A stretch of 64,000 nt of DNA. Origin: Megascapheus bottae (taxonomy: Eukaryota > Chordata > Mammalia > Rodentia > Geomyidae). The translations under genes were made by a program, and so were the position numbers. Shown piece after piece: positions 1-11,735 of the stretch (positions within the stretch are counted from its first letter, which is position 1; every line of letters starts with the position of its first letter). Location of the stretch: assembly GCA_024803745.1 (NCBI GenBank), contig JANJXV010000016.1:45094263-45158262 (forward strand). The letters are read 5' to 3'. The notes under the pieces were generated by a model. It saw only the letters and a program-made list of their open reading frames with translations. It was not told the DNA's origin and did not search any database.

Positions 1-63
<63 letters not shown>
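1..63. repeat. (GT)n microsatellite, cut by window edge
   Basis: Nearly pure GT dinucleotides with one GC interruption near the start. The tract begins at the window edge, so its true length is unknown. It lies about 140 bp from a second GT tract. Alternating purine-pyrimidine sequence of this kind can adopt Z-DNA; that is family knowledge, not shown here. Confidence 0.97.
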
Positions 64-64
<1 letters not shown>

Positions 65-199
65 CTGAGGGCCCACACGGCTTCGCCAGGAGCACACACA
101 CAGAAGCAGGCGTCCAGTGCGGCTTGTACACCTGTGCCCTGCTCGCTGGGGTCATGTGTGAGCTCACAGCAAGCCCGAGAGGCCCGGGAAAGAGAGCTG

Positions 200-201
<2 letters not shown>

Positions 202-252
<51 letters not shown>
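202..252. repeat. (GT)n microsatellite
   Basis: About 25 uninterrupted GT dinucleotides, expected to be length-polymorphic. The 138 bp between this and the first GT tract is unique sequence with no recognised feature. Confidence 0.97.
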
Positions 253-253
<1 letters not shown>

Positions 254-1336
254 CGTTACAGCAGCATCCTATTAATAATTAAACTATCTGTCACTTACCA
301 ACAACATGCAGTCTAAATTAAATTTAAGCAAAAGGGAAAAAGAGATCATTTGGGACAGAATTAGTGGGCTTCAGAGAGAAATAAATAATAATCAAACATC
401 TGTGTTCTAAATAGTACGTGCTTTATCAGACAAACAACTGTTACCGTCTCACTGCCTAAAATTGCTCGGGGAAAACACGGTACCTGGAAGGGGACGTGCT
501 GTCCGGAGGGGAGGCAGGCGAGCCGGCCACCTCAGGGGGGCCAGGCTGAGGGGCCTCGGCGGCCGCTGCCACCCCTCCTGGCTGGCACCTGTGCCCATGG
601 CCGGGGAGGGGACAGTGTCCTCCAGGTGGTGGCTGGGCTCCTGCAGTCCCCAGTCAGCAATGCACAGGCCCTGAAGGCACACAGCACAACACCAGGCCTC
701 TGCTCCACAACTGCTGACTCGCCCGGAAGCCTGTGGCTGTGAAGGTTACGGAGAGAAAGGATACTTTATCTATCTATTTATTTATTTATCTCCAGGAAGA
801 AAACGAAAGAAGAGCAGACTTTGTGAGCAAATGTGTGTTGAGGGGGAGATTAACCTGGGCCGGGTCCTGCCAGGGCCCAGGCTGGACAAACGGCAGAGAC
901 AGAAAAGCAGTGAGGACCACAGAGTTTGCCAATCACCAGCTCAGTGTCTTGTAAAGGGCAGTGGGGTTTTGGCTTTTGTCTGTGGAATCTCAATGACATT
1001 TGGTTCTCCGGGCCCGCGATCCGCGATCCTCGGGGGGTGGGAGGGGAGACGTGATTAGCCATTCAGGCCCTGCTTTGCTGGTGGTGGTGGCCCCACGCCG
1101 CTCTCCCGGCCGCCTCCTGGAGAGGACGAAGACACCCCAGAACAATTGCAAATGTGTGGCAGACTGGGGCGTGGGGCCGGGAAGGGGTGGCTCCGCCAGC
1201 CTTGGGCTCTGAATTACCAGCCAGTCCCATGGCGTTCCCTGGCGCGTCGGGCCGGGCCACGCCGGGAAGCGAGGCTGTGAACTTGGACGCCTGGCTGGCC
1301 GACGGCTGTCTGTCTGTCTTCTCCTTGGGTATCTGC
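253..1336. other. Intergenic sequence, no gene seen
   Basis: An AT-rich stretch (about 270-460) is followed by GC-rich unique DNA. A short TATC/TTTA-rich low-complexity patch sits near 763-792. Small open frames occur on both strands but none has a recognisable domain, a repeated codon pattern or a convincing exon boundary. Confidence 0.6.
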
Positions 1337-1785
1337 GCTAAGATATCCTATTCCAGCTGTAACACTTGTTTTACAAGAGCCCCGGTTTTGTCTGACACAA
1401 TATGGAACAACATTTGTCATCCGTTATCAGGGGTGATATATCTGTTAGCCCGCAGAGAAACATCTGCTGTGCCTTAATCTCCGTGTGCAGGCCAATATTC
1501 ATGGGATCCAGCTGCACGCCGTCACCGCGCGAGACGGCTGTCCAGTCTGACATGAAGGCTCTCTGGCAGGCGGGCGGAGGCAGATTTTATTATCTCCCTT
1601 TTACATATTTATTCGTGTCAAATATTTCTGAGAATCCATAGATTACCGCTCCTTTTATGCATTGTTGTTCAGCAGTGACAGGGCATCGACAGCCAGATGA
1701 GAAATTTATGTTACATATTAAATATGGACATCTGAATGATTATCAAATCTATAGAAGCCAAGCCTGGCCAATCACCCCTAAATAA
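1337..1785. promoter_or_regulatory. Candidate conserved noncoding block (composition only)
   Basis: Complex, non-repetitive, moderately AT-rich DNA sits between GC-rich flanks. It carries ATTA/TAAT cores, an AT-rich MEF2-like stretch near 1707-1725 and no simple repeat. This texture is typical of deeply conserved enhancers in gene deserts. Conservation itself cannot be seen here, so this is an inference. Confidence 0.25.
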
Positions 1786-1963
1786 TGGATGAGGAGTGGA
1801 TGTGACTCAATTTGTTCGGTGCGAAACCTCGGCGACCCCACCTCGTGCTTCATCACCGGCCCCCTCATTATGCCCTCTATCCATCCCTCTTGGCGTCTCC
1901 CAATAAAATCCACACGTGAGGCAGAGAACAACCTTGGTCGGCAGCGAGGAGCTAGCAGAGAGG

Positions 1964-3112
1964 CCCCCTCAGGGAGGGCCACCTTGGTGCCCTGGGCAGT
2001 GCCCGGGGAGGAGACTGACCGGTCTCCCCTCAGGGAGGGCCACCTTGGTGCCCTGGGCAGTGTCTGGGGAGGAGACTGACCGGTCCCCCCTCAGGGAGGG
2101 CCACCTTGGTGCCCTTGGCAGTGCCCGGGGAGGAGACTGACCTGTCCCCCCTCAGGGAGGGCCACCTTGGTGCCCTGGGCAGTGTCCGGGGAGGAAACTG
2201 ACCGGTCCCCCCTCAGGGAGGGCCACCTTGGTGCCCTGGGCAGTGCCCGGGGAGGAGACTGACCGGTCCCCCTCAGGGAGGGCCACCTTGGTGCCCTGGG
2301 CAGTGTCCGGGGAGGAGACTGAATGGTCCCCCTCAGGGAGGGCCACCTTGGTGCCCTGGGCAGTGCCTGGGGAGGAGACTGACAGTCCCCCCTCAGGGAG
2401 GGCCACCTTGGTGCCCTGGGCAGTGTCCAGGGAGGAGACTGACCGGTCCCCCCTCAGGGAGGGCCACCTTGGTGCCCTGGGCAGTGCCCGGGGAGGAGAC
2501 TGAACGGTCCCCCCTCAGGGAGGGCCACCTTGGTGCCCTGGGCAGTGCCCGGGGAGGAGACTGACCGGTCCCCCCTCAGGGAGGGCCACCTTGGTGCCCT
2601 GGGCAGTGCCCGGGGAGGAGACTGACCGGTCCCCCCTCAGGGAGGGACCCACCTTGGTGCCCTGGGCAGTGTCCGGGGAGGAGACTGACCGGTCCCCCCT
2701 CAGGGTGGTCCCACCTTGGTGCCCTGGGCGGTGTCCGGGGAGGAGACTGACCTGTCCCCCCTCAGGGAGGGACCCACCTTGGTGCCCTGGGCAGTGCCCG
2801 GGGAGGAGACTGACCGGTCCCCCCTCAGGGAGGGCCCACCTTGGTGCCCTTGGCAGTGTCCGGGGAGGAGACTGACTGGTCCCCCCTCAGGGAGGGCCAC
2901 CTTGGTGCCCTGGGCAGTGTCCGGGGAGGAGACTGACCGGTCCCCCCTCAGGGAGGGCCCACCTTGGTGCCCTCGGCAGTACCTGGGGAGGAGACTGACC
3001 GGTCCCCCCTCAGGGAGGGCCCACCTTGGTGCCCTCGGCAGTACCCCGGGAGGAGACTGACCGGTCCCCCCTCAGGGAGGGCCCACCTTGGTGCCCTTGG
3101 CAGTGCCCGGGA
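1964..3112. repeat. Minisatellite, about 61-bp unit, about 19 copies
   Basis: Tandem copies of a unit containing GGTGCCCTGGGCAGTG, GGGGAGGAGACTGACC and CCCTCAGGGAGGGCC. Lengths vary by 1-3 bp through C-run changes and a GGGCCACC versus GGGCCCACC or GGGACCCACC variant that dominates after about 2640. The variants cluster along the array, as expected from unequal exchange or conversion. Open frames over the array are by-products of the repeat; the unit is not a multiple of three and the frames shift. Confidence 0.97.
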
Positions 3113-5555
3113 AGGGAGTTGCCCGAGTCCTCTGGCCTGCCATGTGCACAGGGGCCTTGTGAGGAGGTGTGAGGAAGCCCCGGCACCCTGCACAGTCACC
3201 TGACCTCCCCAGGGCTGCTGGTCGAGACCATACAGCCACGAGTAATGGCCATGAGCTGTGTGCCTGAGCTCAGAGGAGAGCAAGCTCAGCTGTCTGCCCA
3301 TCCCTGTCTATATCCCCCTCCCTCTCGGCCTCCCTCCCCCTCCGTCCCCCTCCATCACACAGTGGCGTTGAACTGTGGGATACACCTGAGCGAATGCACT
3401 TAGGAGCATTTTATCTCTGCAGGTGTGGCCAGGAGCGGTGAGCAGGGTACAGGACTCAAGCTCCTGCAGCGGTCTGCACGGGAGTGAGCTCTGGTGTGGA
3501 CAGGAAGGCGTTCCATGCTCTCCACTGCCCTTCCTCCACCCCCCCCCGACACACACAGGCAGTGCTCGCCTGACCTCCCCAGAGCCTAGCCAGGCGGGGC
3601 TCATGGCCTGGGCGGCACATTTTCCCCGTGGTGCAGCATGGCGGGCGTGGCGGTGTGTGCATGCGCGCGGGGGGGCTGGCTGCACAACTCCCAGTGATGC
3701 GGCACACACTCTTTCTCTCCCTGCCACCAAGGAACTAAGTCCAAAGCACACGCCAGGGGACCTGTGTCCCCCTCGACAGGGCGGCTTCCCTCCGCAGGGC
3801 CGCCCCGGTGGGCTGAACCAGGCGTGGGAGCGGGCGGAAGGCCTGGCCTGACTGCAGGCCTCCATGGACGCCCTGCCCAGGGCCTTCACCTGGAGACATG
3901 GGCCTGCCCGCCTCTCTGCCCCTCCCGCGCTGCGTCTCAGGTCTTGATGCTTAGAAAGGCTGGACTACGTGAGGGGGTCAAGGAGAGGGGCAGACGACTC
4001 CAGAGGAGGAGCAGGTGTGGGGCAAGAAGGAAGGGGTGACATTCAATGAGATCCCACAAAAGTAGGAAACCTGGGGGAAGGGAAGGCTGGGGAGGGAGGG
4101 GTGAGCGTGTGGATGGGGATGCAGTGGAGTCTTAGCGCTTGTTGAATGGAGACTCCTTTGTTAAACCTACAGAGGAAAACGCCATCTTCTCCCCTTCGAA
4201 GCGGCCTTGCCGCTCCTCCTCCTCCTCCAGACGCGGCGGCGTGGCTGAAAAGCGGGGTCCTGGCTGGTTCCTCACTCCCTGGCCTGTGGCAAGTCTTCCT
4301 GCTAGAAGGCGAGGAGGCGTGGCGCTGAGCCTGTGTGCACAGGGTCCCCTCCATCCCTGTGGGACGGTGAGAAACACCACCATTTCTCCCAAGTGCAATA
4401 AGGAAAGGCCCACAACTGCAGATGAGGCCGGGCGGGGTGCCAGCACCATCCGGGGACCACGCTGCCTTCTAACCACAGGCCCGACACTGTCCGCGGCATC
4501 CCGGAGCGCTTGGCAGAGCCCCAGAGGTGAGGACGCAGGGGACCCAGCTCGGGGACGCCAGTGACTCGGCTGAGACTTATGGGGTCCCTGGGCGTCCAGC
4601 ACGGCGGCCACCTGCTGGAGTCGGCCCTGTGGTGTCCACAACTCATCTGTGTGTGCACGAGCCGTCACCACCTCTGAGGTGGCCTCTCCAGAGAGGGGCA
4701 GAGGGCCCGGCCGGCCTGCCCGGCGTGTGCCCTGCCCGGCGCCAGCCTGGAGCGGTGTGACCAGCGCTCCCTACACCTGCTGCGGGACGCCACACTCCAC
4801 GGCCCCTCCCGGGAGGAGGCGCAGCGGGCGCTCCGAATCCACCCAAGGCCTCAGGCTGGCCCCGAAGAGCGGTGTGGCAGCCGTGGTGACCGGGAGCACA
4901 GCGATTTGTCCTGGGAGTTTGGTTTGGCAACAAAACACCCTTGCCTGTGGGTTAGTAAGAGAAGACGGCAGCCGCTGCCCAGCCACAGGCAGGACAAGCT
5001 GGCAGAGCCTGGCTCGGGAAGAGAAATTTCCTCTTGCCACCGGGTAACCATCGGTTGAGATCCTGTTAAATCTCTGGGGAGGAATAGCGTGCCCTCGGGA
5101 GCTGGGAAGCACGGGGCCTGCCATGAGGGTGGACGCCATGAGCGCGGGCACCCGTGGAAGGCCCCCACTTCCCAGGCTCTGCAGCTCCCTCGCAGGAGCT
5201 CAGATGTTGTGTCTGTTCCTCACGGGAAGCAGGGATGTGGCCCGTGTTTCCTCCCTGACATTATTGATGGAGGAAAGGCTTCGGTGGCTGTATTATCCGG
5301 CTGCTCCGAGCAGGCGCACGCCAGCCCAGCCCACCACACTCGGGAGATGCGGGGCCCCAGCGCACGGCCGCACGGGGAAATCAAACGCACTGGACCTTTT
5401 CACTTCAAGTTATTATTTTGCAGGAAATAATGTGTGTTAAAAGAACTTGTGGGATATTCTCTGCTAATATAAGTTTGTCTGCTAAGAGCTTCGCAGGGAA
5501 GCCATGTCCTGCTGAGCCGGCGGCTTGAGCTCCACGCTTAGTCCTCGCTCTCAGG
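3113..5555. other. GC-rich intergenic sequence, no gene seen
   Basis: Unique GC-rich DNA with a CCCTCC-type pyrimidine tract at about 3302-3357 and short C and G runs near 3540 and 3668. Several open frames of 100-190 codons occur on both strands, often overlapping one another. None shows domains or a consistent coding bias, so they are read as chance frames in GC-rich DNA. Confidence 0.55.
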
Positions 5556-5960
5556 CTGTTAAGGATCCAATTCTTTTAATGAACATTTAATTAATATTAA
5601 TGTTATGCTAACAAAATACATTGATTAAATAACTCCTGTAATTCATTATATATCTAGCTAGAAAGCGGCTACCCACAGATATTGTGAAGATTCCCCTTGG
5701 AAGTTCTAAAAGTATATAAGGATTATAAATTCAGGAAACATATTGCATGGAGGGTAATCAATGGCAGTAGCTCTTGTCAGGGCTGTGTTTATCCATTCAG
5801 AAAGATCAATTTCACTGTCATGCAGAATTTTAATTTGGTGTCATCTTTTCCTCTTTACAGATACGACAGACTCTCTGATAAGTAGTGGGCAATTATGTCA
5901 GTTAATATATTGCAGGCAAGTTGGTGGCCTATCAGTTTGAGGACCCTATGGCGCTGGGTG
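5556..5960. promoter_or_regulatory. Candidate AT-rich regulatory island
   Basis: This AT-rich, non-repetitive island contains a TTAATTAA palindrome (5588-5595) framed by AACATT (5582-5587) and AATGTT (5599-5604). TAAT/ATTA homeodomain cores recur through it. A pyrimidine tract ending in TTTACAG at about 5843-5861 resembles a splice acceptor, but no matching exon is evident. A role as an enhancer is inference from motif density and composition. Confidence 0.3.
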
Positions 5961-6239
5961 TTTAAGCAGCGTCCCCTGCAAGCCTTTGTCTCTGTGTGAG
6001 CGCGTCTTGGAACGTCTGTGGAGAATGGGTTTACCCAGCAACTGTAGCTGAATGCATGGGCAATTATTCCCAAACAGCAGGCGGTGTCTTCGGGCTGGTA
6101 TCTCTGCTCCGCGAGGTAGTTCTGGAGCCGCGCTCCAGTGCTGGGGTCAGTGGTGGGGTCCACTGCAGGCCCGGCACACACGGTCTCCTCCTGCAGACCG
6201 CGACCCACGGCAAGACTGGTAACTTCACCACCCTGCCAC

Positions 6240-6610
6240 ACGGGCCACACAGGGGCTTTTTGGTATTTGGCAAATTATTTGCCTTTGTTGCATTCATTTT
6301 TGTTTATAAAATACTAATTACCTCTTTTATTGTTTGAAGAGATTAAAAGTTAATAGGAGAAACTAAATAAACAGAATGCCATTCTGCACAAACTATATAA
6401 GCTGGTAATTAATTTCTGGCCTCCTCTGAGCTAATTAACTCATATAAAGAAATGAAGTTAATGAACCATAATTCTAGTCATACAAGTGTAGATAGAAGCA
6501 GTTTGACTTAATGAATTAATAAGATATTTCCTCTCTCAGAGGTTTTGCAATTGTGCCCCTAATCTGAAGTCCTTTCGAGGCTCCTTTCTGGTTACAAGGT
6601 ATAATAAATG
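6240..6610. promoter_or_regulatory. Candidate AT-rich regulatory island
   Basis: Dense homeodomain-type cores occur on both strands (TAATTA near 6407 and 6434, TTAATGA, GAATTAATAAG) in non-repetitive AT-rich DNA, ending sharply where GC-rich sequence resumes at about 6610. No simple repeat or SINE explains it. The call rests on composition and motif clustering only. Confidence 0.3.
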
Positions 6611-7139
6611 GCAGGACGAGCGGGTGAGGTGTGAGGTGTGAGCCTGCTCGACCTGCGGGGATTTGAGGGCCTTCGCTGGTGGGTCACCGTGGCCACGCGG
6701 GCTCCGTGTAGGAGAGGACACGGGGCGTGAGACGGAGGTCTGCCCTCGCCCGGGCGCTGCCGTGGCCAGCAGTGAGCCCCGCTGCTTTGCAGAACCGCCC
6801 TGCTTCTGCACCCCTGCCTTCCGGGGACGCCTGAGGCCTGCACGGCAGCTGGCATGCTACCAGCCACCGCACCCATCTGAAATGGCACAGAGCCCCTCTA
6901 ACAGGACTGTGGGCCCCCATTTTCCCAAGTCTTCCCAGCCACAAGACGAATGCGGTACCTTTTTGTGTTTTCCTGCAGTGCTGTGCCACCACAGACACAA
7001 AGCAGGGCTGAGCATGTCGGATTGCAGCAAGGAGCCCAGAGCATCCTCACCCCTCCCCAAGCCCACCGCCTTGGGTGTGCAATCACCATCTTGAACCCTG
7101 CCTCCCGCTCCGGGCCACGGGCCAGAGCCCACCTGGCTT
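6611..7139. other. Intergenic sequence, no gene seen
   Basis: GC-rich unique sequence. Overlapping open frames on both strands in this stretch and the next show no recognisable protein family. Confidence 0.5.
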
Positions 7140-7245
7140 GGCCCCCGTGTCGGCTTCTGTAGAGTGGGGATAGTGGCAGTGAGTGCCGAGGACTGGTGTC
7201 GGGGACAGATAATGTGTGCAGAGCTTTCACAGTGGCTCCTGCTCT
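7140..7245 (+). mobile_element. MIR: MIR SINE fragment
   Basis: The stretch around TGTAGAGTGGGGATAGTGGC, followed by GACAGATAATGTGTGCAGAG, matches the remembered 3' half of MIR (the 'TGTAAAATGGGGATAATAG' and 'GAGATAATGCATGTAAAG' segments). It is heavily diverged, as expected of an element from early mammalian evolution. No target-site duplication is visible. Confidence 0.65.
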
Positions 7246-7689
7246 GTCCTCGCCAACCGGTGTGCTCTCGGAAGGCCGTCCTGCGGGGTGGCCTGCTGTG
7301 GGTGGCTCTGGTGGCTCTGACCCTCACCATCAAAGCATCTCCTGTCGGTGCAGATCTAAACTCTAGGTAAGGAAAGAAAGAACGTGCAGTCCGGAGACTC
7401 TGGGGGCCCAGTGCTGGGCTTGGCACGAGGCTGCTGACTGCCCTGGGGGTCTGGGGTCACCGTGTAAAGAGACGGAGCGGGGCACGTGCATAGGCCCAGA
7501 CAATCCTGTCCACTGTCTGCTCACGCAACACTCCTTTGAGGCTTGTAGAGAAGTTTCCAGAAGGCCTCACAGCTCTGAGAACAGCGTCAGGAGAGTCTGC
7601 GGCCAGCAGTAACTCAGAGCAGGCTTTCCTCCTCCTGCCAGCTCAAGGCTGCCATGTCGGGGCTGGCCCGGAGCTGACCCCCCTCCACC
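7246..7689. other. Intergenic sequence, no gene seen
   Basis: Unique, moderately GC-rich DNA with no repeat, RNA gene or convincing exon recognised. Confidence 0.5.
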
Positions 7690-8065
7690 CGCGAGGAAGC
7701 CAGCTGGTCAATTTCACTTCCATCCTCCAGTCCAGGAGACTGACAGAGACTCGGAGATGTATTTCATCTCGATCTAGCAAATTTCATTTACTCATCCCCA
7801 TTATTTCCTTGAATGTTAAGAATGCATCTTCCCCTGGCCGTCTGCTCCTCGTTGGCGAGGTGGCCATGCGAGCCCGGGCGGGGTCGCTGGCTTTTGACGC
7901 ACTGTGTATGAAGTCGCCTCTCGACTTCCCTATGGCCCTTCACGGCCGCACCGCCCTGAGGCTGAGGAGTTGCAGGGCGTCAATCTAATTAAACCGCGAG
8001 ATTTCCGTAAGGTGAATCTGAAATCAATCGGTCAATACAGAAGGCGCTTCGGAAAATGTGGCCAT
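7690..8065. promoter_or_regulatory. Candidate conserved noncoding block
   Basis: Complex sequence with TCAATCTAATTAAACCG at about 7979-7995 and AATCAATCGGTCAATAC at about 8022-8038, which contain homeodomain and TALE/CUT-like cores. It is flanked by GC-rich DNA and a minisatellite. A 150-codon open frame covers part of it but has no recognisable domain. Regulatory function is inferred only. Confidence 0.25.
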
Positions 8066-8223
8066 GAGGGAGCTGAGTCTCAGCCCAGGCTCCGCTGGGG
8101 TCCCAGCACCCAAAGCCCCCCCTGCTGCCGCCCCTAACAGGACTTCTGGCAGTCAAGGCTCAGACCCGATCAGTGTCACAGCCAGATCACGGCTCATCCC
8201 TAGCTTGGCCACTGCCCCCGAGC

Positions 8224-8614
8224 CTGTCCTCCTATGGGGACCCTGTCCTCCCGTGGGGACCCTGTCCTCCCATGCTGACTCTGTCCTTCTGTGGAGACCC
8301 TGTCCTCCCGTGGGGACCCTGTCCTCCTGTGGGGACTCTGTCCTCCCATGCTGACTCTGTCCTCCCGTGGGGACCCTGTCCTCCCATGCTGACCCTGTCC
8401 TCCTGTGGGGACCCTGTCCTCCCATGGTGACCCTGTCCTCCTGTGGGGACCCTGTCCTCCCATGCTGACTCTGTCCTCCTGTGGGGACCCTGTCCTCCTG
8501 TGGGGACCCTGTCCTCCCATGCTGACCCTGTCCTCCTGTGGGGACCCTGTCCTCCCGTGGGGACCCTGTCCTCCTGTGGGGACCCTGTCCTCCCGTGGGG
8601 ACCCTGTCCTCCCA
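8224..8614. repeat. Minisatellite, 19-bp unit, about 20 copies
   Basis: Two unit types alternate: CTGTCCTCCYGTGGGGACC and CTGTCCTCCCATGCTGACY. Both are 19 bp and share the first nine bases. Their order gives an irregular higher-order pattern. The complementary strand carries GGGAGGACAG repeats. Confidence 0.97.
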
Positions 8615-9211
8615 GGCCTGATCCTTGCTGGCAGCAGGTGCCTGATGCTGTTCATACTGAGTCCTCCAAATTTGCTATCTGCCGTTTTTCACAAAACCTG
8701 TTTTATTATACCTAGGTAGATAAATACCTGAGATATTTCCATTAATATAGCTTTGCTTCATGAAATCAAGACCTCTTTGAAGAGGGAAAATATATTCAAA
8801 ACATTGTGGAAACATAATAAACCTGCAGCCACAGTCCACCTGGATGTTGGAAAGAGAGAGGAGGGGCTTCTAACCTTAGACATCTGAGGGCCCAGGGTTC
8901 TAACCAGCCTCAGCTAGGGTAGATGGACACTTACGGGTAAAATTTGGCTTACACAGAGCTCAGAGTCCAGAGGAGGCTTGCACACACACTCCTGTAACCA
9001 CGCTACACTAAGACCAACAATTCCAACAATAGATAAATATTGACTGCATTGTGCAATTCTGGAGGAGGCATCTGTGCGAGGGCTCGGCCATAGTGATGGT
9101 CACGTGGTAAATGTGTATCACGGCTCCACCTAGTTCACGTGAACATTGTCGTCTCGCTGGCTCCAGCAGGACCACGCCCTGCCCCTTCTCTACTCACTCT
9201 CAGTCGGGCCT
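8615..9211. other. Intergenic sequence, no gene seen
   Basis: AT-rich to about 8830, then mixed composition. No gene, SINE or tandem repeat was recognised. Confidence 0.55.
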
Positions 9212-9312
9212 GGCCCGGTGTGGTGGTGCAGGCGTGGGTCCAGCTGCCTGAGAGGCAGAGGTGGGCACACCGAGGCCCAAGGCGAGCCTGGGAGGCGGAA
9301 CAAAACAAGAGG
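9212..9312 (+). mobile_element. B1/7SL-like SINE, diverged
   Basis: Begins with GGCCCGGTGTGGTGGTGCAGG, continues with CAGCTGCCTGAGAGGCAGAGG and ends near GAGCCTGGGAGGCGGAACA. This follows the 7SL/B1 order: box A, 'CAGCTACTCGGGAGGCAGAGG', 'CCAGCCTGGGCAACA'. The copy is old and box B is degraded. An Alu-like or B1-like monomer are the alternatives; strand is clear. Confidence 0.55.
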
Positions 9313-9559
9313 CCCCAGTCACGGAGGCAAAAGCAGGAGCCGAGGGCATGTCTCCAGTGGCACGGTGAGGGCCTATCAAGAGTGAGACTGAGCTCACTCA
9401 CACACGCAGGCCCGCCTGCCGTGCTGAAGGGGGCCATGGCGCAGGCGTGTGCCGGCGGGCTCCGGCCCCCCGAGCTCCTCCACTCACGTTCCTGCTGGGG
9501 ACCGACGCTGGGGAATGTCCTCCTGCCCTCCTACGTCCATCTCTGCATGTCACTCACAC
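9313..9559. other. Intergenic sequence, no gene seen
   Basis: GC-rich unique sequence between the SINE and the CA-rich locus. A 236-codon open frame crosses it into CA-repeat DNA but has no recognisable domain. Confidence 0.5.
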
Positions 9560-10066
9560 GCCTGTACCCTGTCCCACAGATCACGCGTTCACATGTGCCC
9601 ACGATACATGCAGACCTCCTGTCACACACGCCTGCTCATTTCTATGTGTGTGGCACGTCACATGTGTGTGTGCCTGTGTCACTCCCACGATGCATTGCAT
9701 GCTCGTTGTGCAGTGACCAAGCATCACCTGAGCATACAGACACATTACCAAAGGGCCGTGTCACAGCCATGCATTTGCAGACACACCAACCACATGCTAC
9801 ATGTGTGTGCACACAGCTACCCATGGTCCACAGGCTACACGCTGTGTAGATGCATGCAGTTGAACACACACACATGTATGTCCATGCTGTGTACATGCAT
9901 ACAGTCCACCACACACATGCACACACATGCACACACACACACGTATGTCCATGCTGTGTAGACGCATACAACTGACACACACGGGTGTCCCTGCTGTGTA
10001 GATGTACACAGTCGACCACATATACACACACATGTGTGTCCATGCTGTGTAGACGCATACAATCAA

Positions 10067-10107
<41 letters not shown>

Positions 10108-10135
10108 TCCGTGATGCATACTGCCACCGGTCCCA
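9560..10135. repeat. CA-rich complex repeat with (CA)n core
   Basis: Imperfect CA/CATG-rich DNA in which the phrase TGTCCATGCTGTGTAGACGC recurs with small changes near 9886, 9946, 9986 and 10037, each followed by GCATACA and a CA run. A pure (CA)n tract lies at about 10068-10104. The pattern suggests a microsatellite expanded together with its flank into a minisatellite of about 40-60 bp. Confidence 0.9.
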
Positions 10136-10751
10136 TATGTGTGTATTGCGCTGGGGAAGTGTGCATGCATGTAGATGCATTACATGCAGTCCTCATGTCA
10201 CATGGGTGCATGTATGTACATTTCAATGTACATAGCCACACATGAGTGCAGCCTCATTACATGCAGACCCCATGTTACCAAACCCATGTGTGCCTGCACC
10301 AGGGGTACATGCACCTGTCGCACGTGGACCACACGTTACACGTGTGTCATCCACCCATGTTACGTGTGACTCCTGCCGTATACCCCAGGGAGCCTGCTTG
10401 GAGCTGGTCCAGAGCCTGCCCGCTCTGCCCACAGTCTGACCTTGCAGTGACCTGGGGTTTATTTGTGTGCGTGTCATCTTATATTGCGGGCATTGTCTTT
10501 GCTTTGTTTTATCTATGTGAACCTGGGATGTTTACATTTCAAAGTCCTCACAGGATGTCATCATTTTGTATAATCACTCATTTAACAAACATTTCCTGCA
10601 TGACCTAGCTTTCAGCTCCTGCATTTATCAAGTGGTGAAATTAATCAGGTATTGATTATGTGAGTTAATATAAGTGGAGCACTTTGATCAGTTCTGGGAA
10701 CACAGGGAAGATAAGAGCCAAGGCTGCTACTGCTGCTGTGAATGTCCTCCA
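10136..10751. other. Intergenic sequence, no gene seen
   Basis: CATG/ACGTG-rich DNA decays to unique sequence by about 10380. An AT-rich stretch follows (about 10440-10680). CACTCATTTAACAAACATTT near 10576-10595 weakly resembles an ancient MIR/L2 3' end. Confidence 0.5.
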
Positions 10752-11735
10752 GAGCCCGGGAACACGGCCGAGGGAGGCCCGGGGCCCGGGGACACGGCCG
10801 AGGGAGGCCCGGGGCCCGGGGACACGGCCGAGGGAGGCCCGGGGCCAGGGGACACGGCCGAGGGAGGCCCGGGGCCCGGGGACACGGCCGAGGGAGGCCC
10901 GGGGCCCGGGGACACGGCCGAGGGAGGCCCGGGGCCCGGGGACACGGCCGAGGGAGGCCGGAGCCAGGGGACACGGCCGAGGGAGGCCCGGAGCCAGGGG
11001 ACACGGCCGAAGGAGGCCCGGGGCTCAGGGACACGGCCGAGGGAGGCCGGAGCCAGGGGACACGGCCAAAGGAGGCCCGGGGCCCGGGGACACGGCCGAG
11101 GGAGGCCCAGGGCCCGGGGACACGGCCGAGGGAGGCCCGGGGCCCGGGGACACGGCCGAGGGAGGCCAGAGCCCGGGGACACGACCGAGGGAGGCCCGGA
11201 GCCCGGGGACACGGCCGAGGGAGGCCCGGGGCCCGGGGACACGGCCGAGGGAGGCCGGAGCCCGGGGACACGACCGAGGGAGGCCCGGAGCCCGGGGACA
11301 CGGCCGAGGGAGGCCCAGGGCCCGGGGACACGGCCGAGGGAGGCCGGAGCCAGGGGACACGGCCAAAGGAGGCCCGGGGCCCGGGGACACGGCCGAGGGA
11401 GGCCCAGGGCCCGGGGACACGGCCGAGGGAGGCCCGGGGCCCGGGGACACGGCCGAGGGAGGCCAGAGCCCGGGGACACGACCGAGGGAGGCCCGGAGCC
11501 CGGGGACACGGCCGAGGGAGGCCCGGGGCCCGGGGACACGGCCGAGGGAGGCCGGAGCCCGGGGACACGACCGAGGGAGGCCCGGAGCCCGGGGACACGG
11601 CCGAGGGAGGCCCAGGGCCCGGGGACACGGCCGAGGGAGGCCGGAGCCCGGGGACACGACCGAGGGAGGCCTGGAGCCCGGGGACACGGCCGAGGGAGGC
11701 CCGGGGCCCGGGGACACGGCCGAGGGAGGCCTGGA
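10752..11735. repeat. GC-rich minisatellite, 29-30-bp unit, about 33 copies
   Basis: The unit is close to GGGGACACGGCCGAGGGAGG plus CCCGGGGCCC; variants carry GGAGCC, CGACCGAG or CGGCCAAAG. The first seven or so units are nearly homogeneous. Later units form a higher-order repeat: 11041-11337 is repeated at 11338-11634 with no difference I could see. CpG and CCCGGG are very frequent. Stop codons are rare in almost every frame, giving artefactual frames up to 443 codons that are not genes. Confidence 0.98.

Noticed and set aside
5843..5885. Pyrimidine tract plus TTTACAG as a 3' splice site
   Set aside because: No downstream coding or donor signal and no paired exon. Such strings are common by chance in AT-rich DNA.
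10570..10610. CACTCATTTAACAAACATTT resembling an L2/MIR end
   Set aside because: Very short and ambiguous match.
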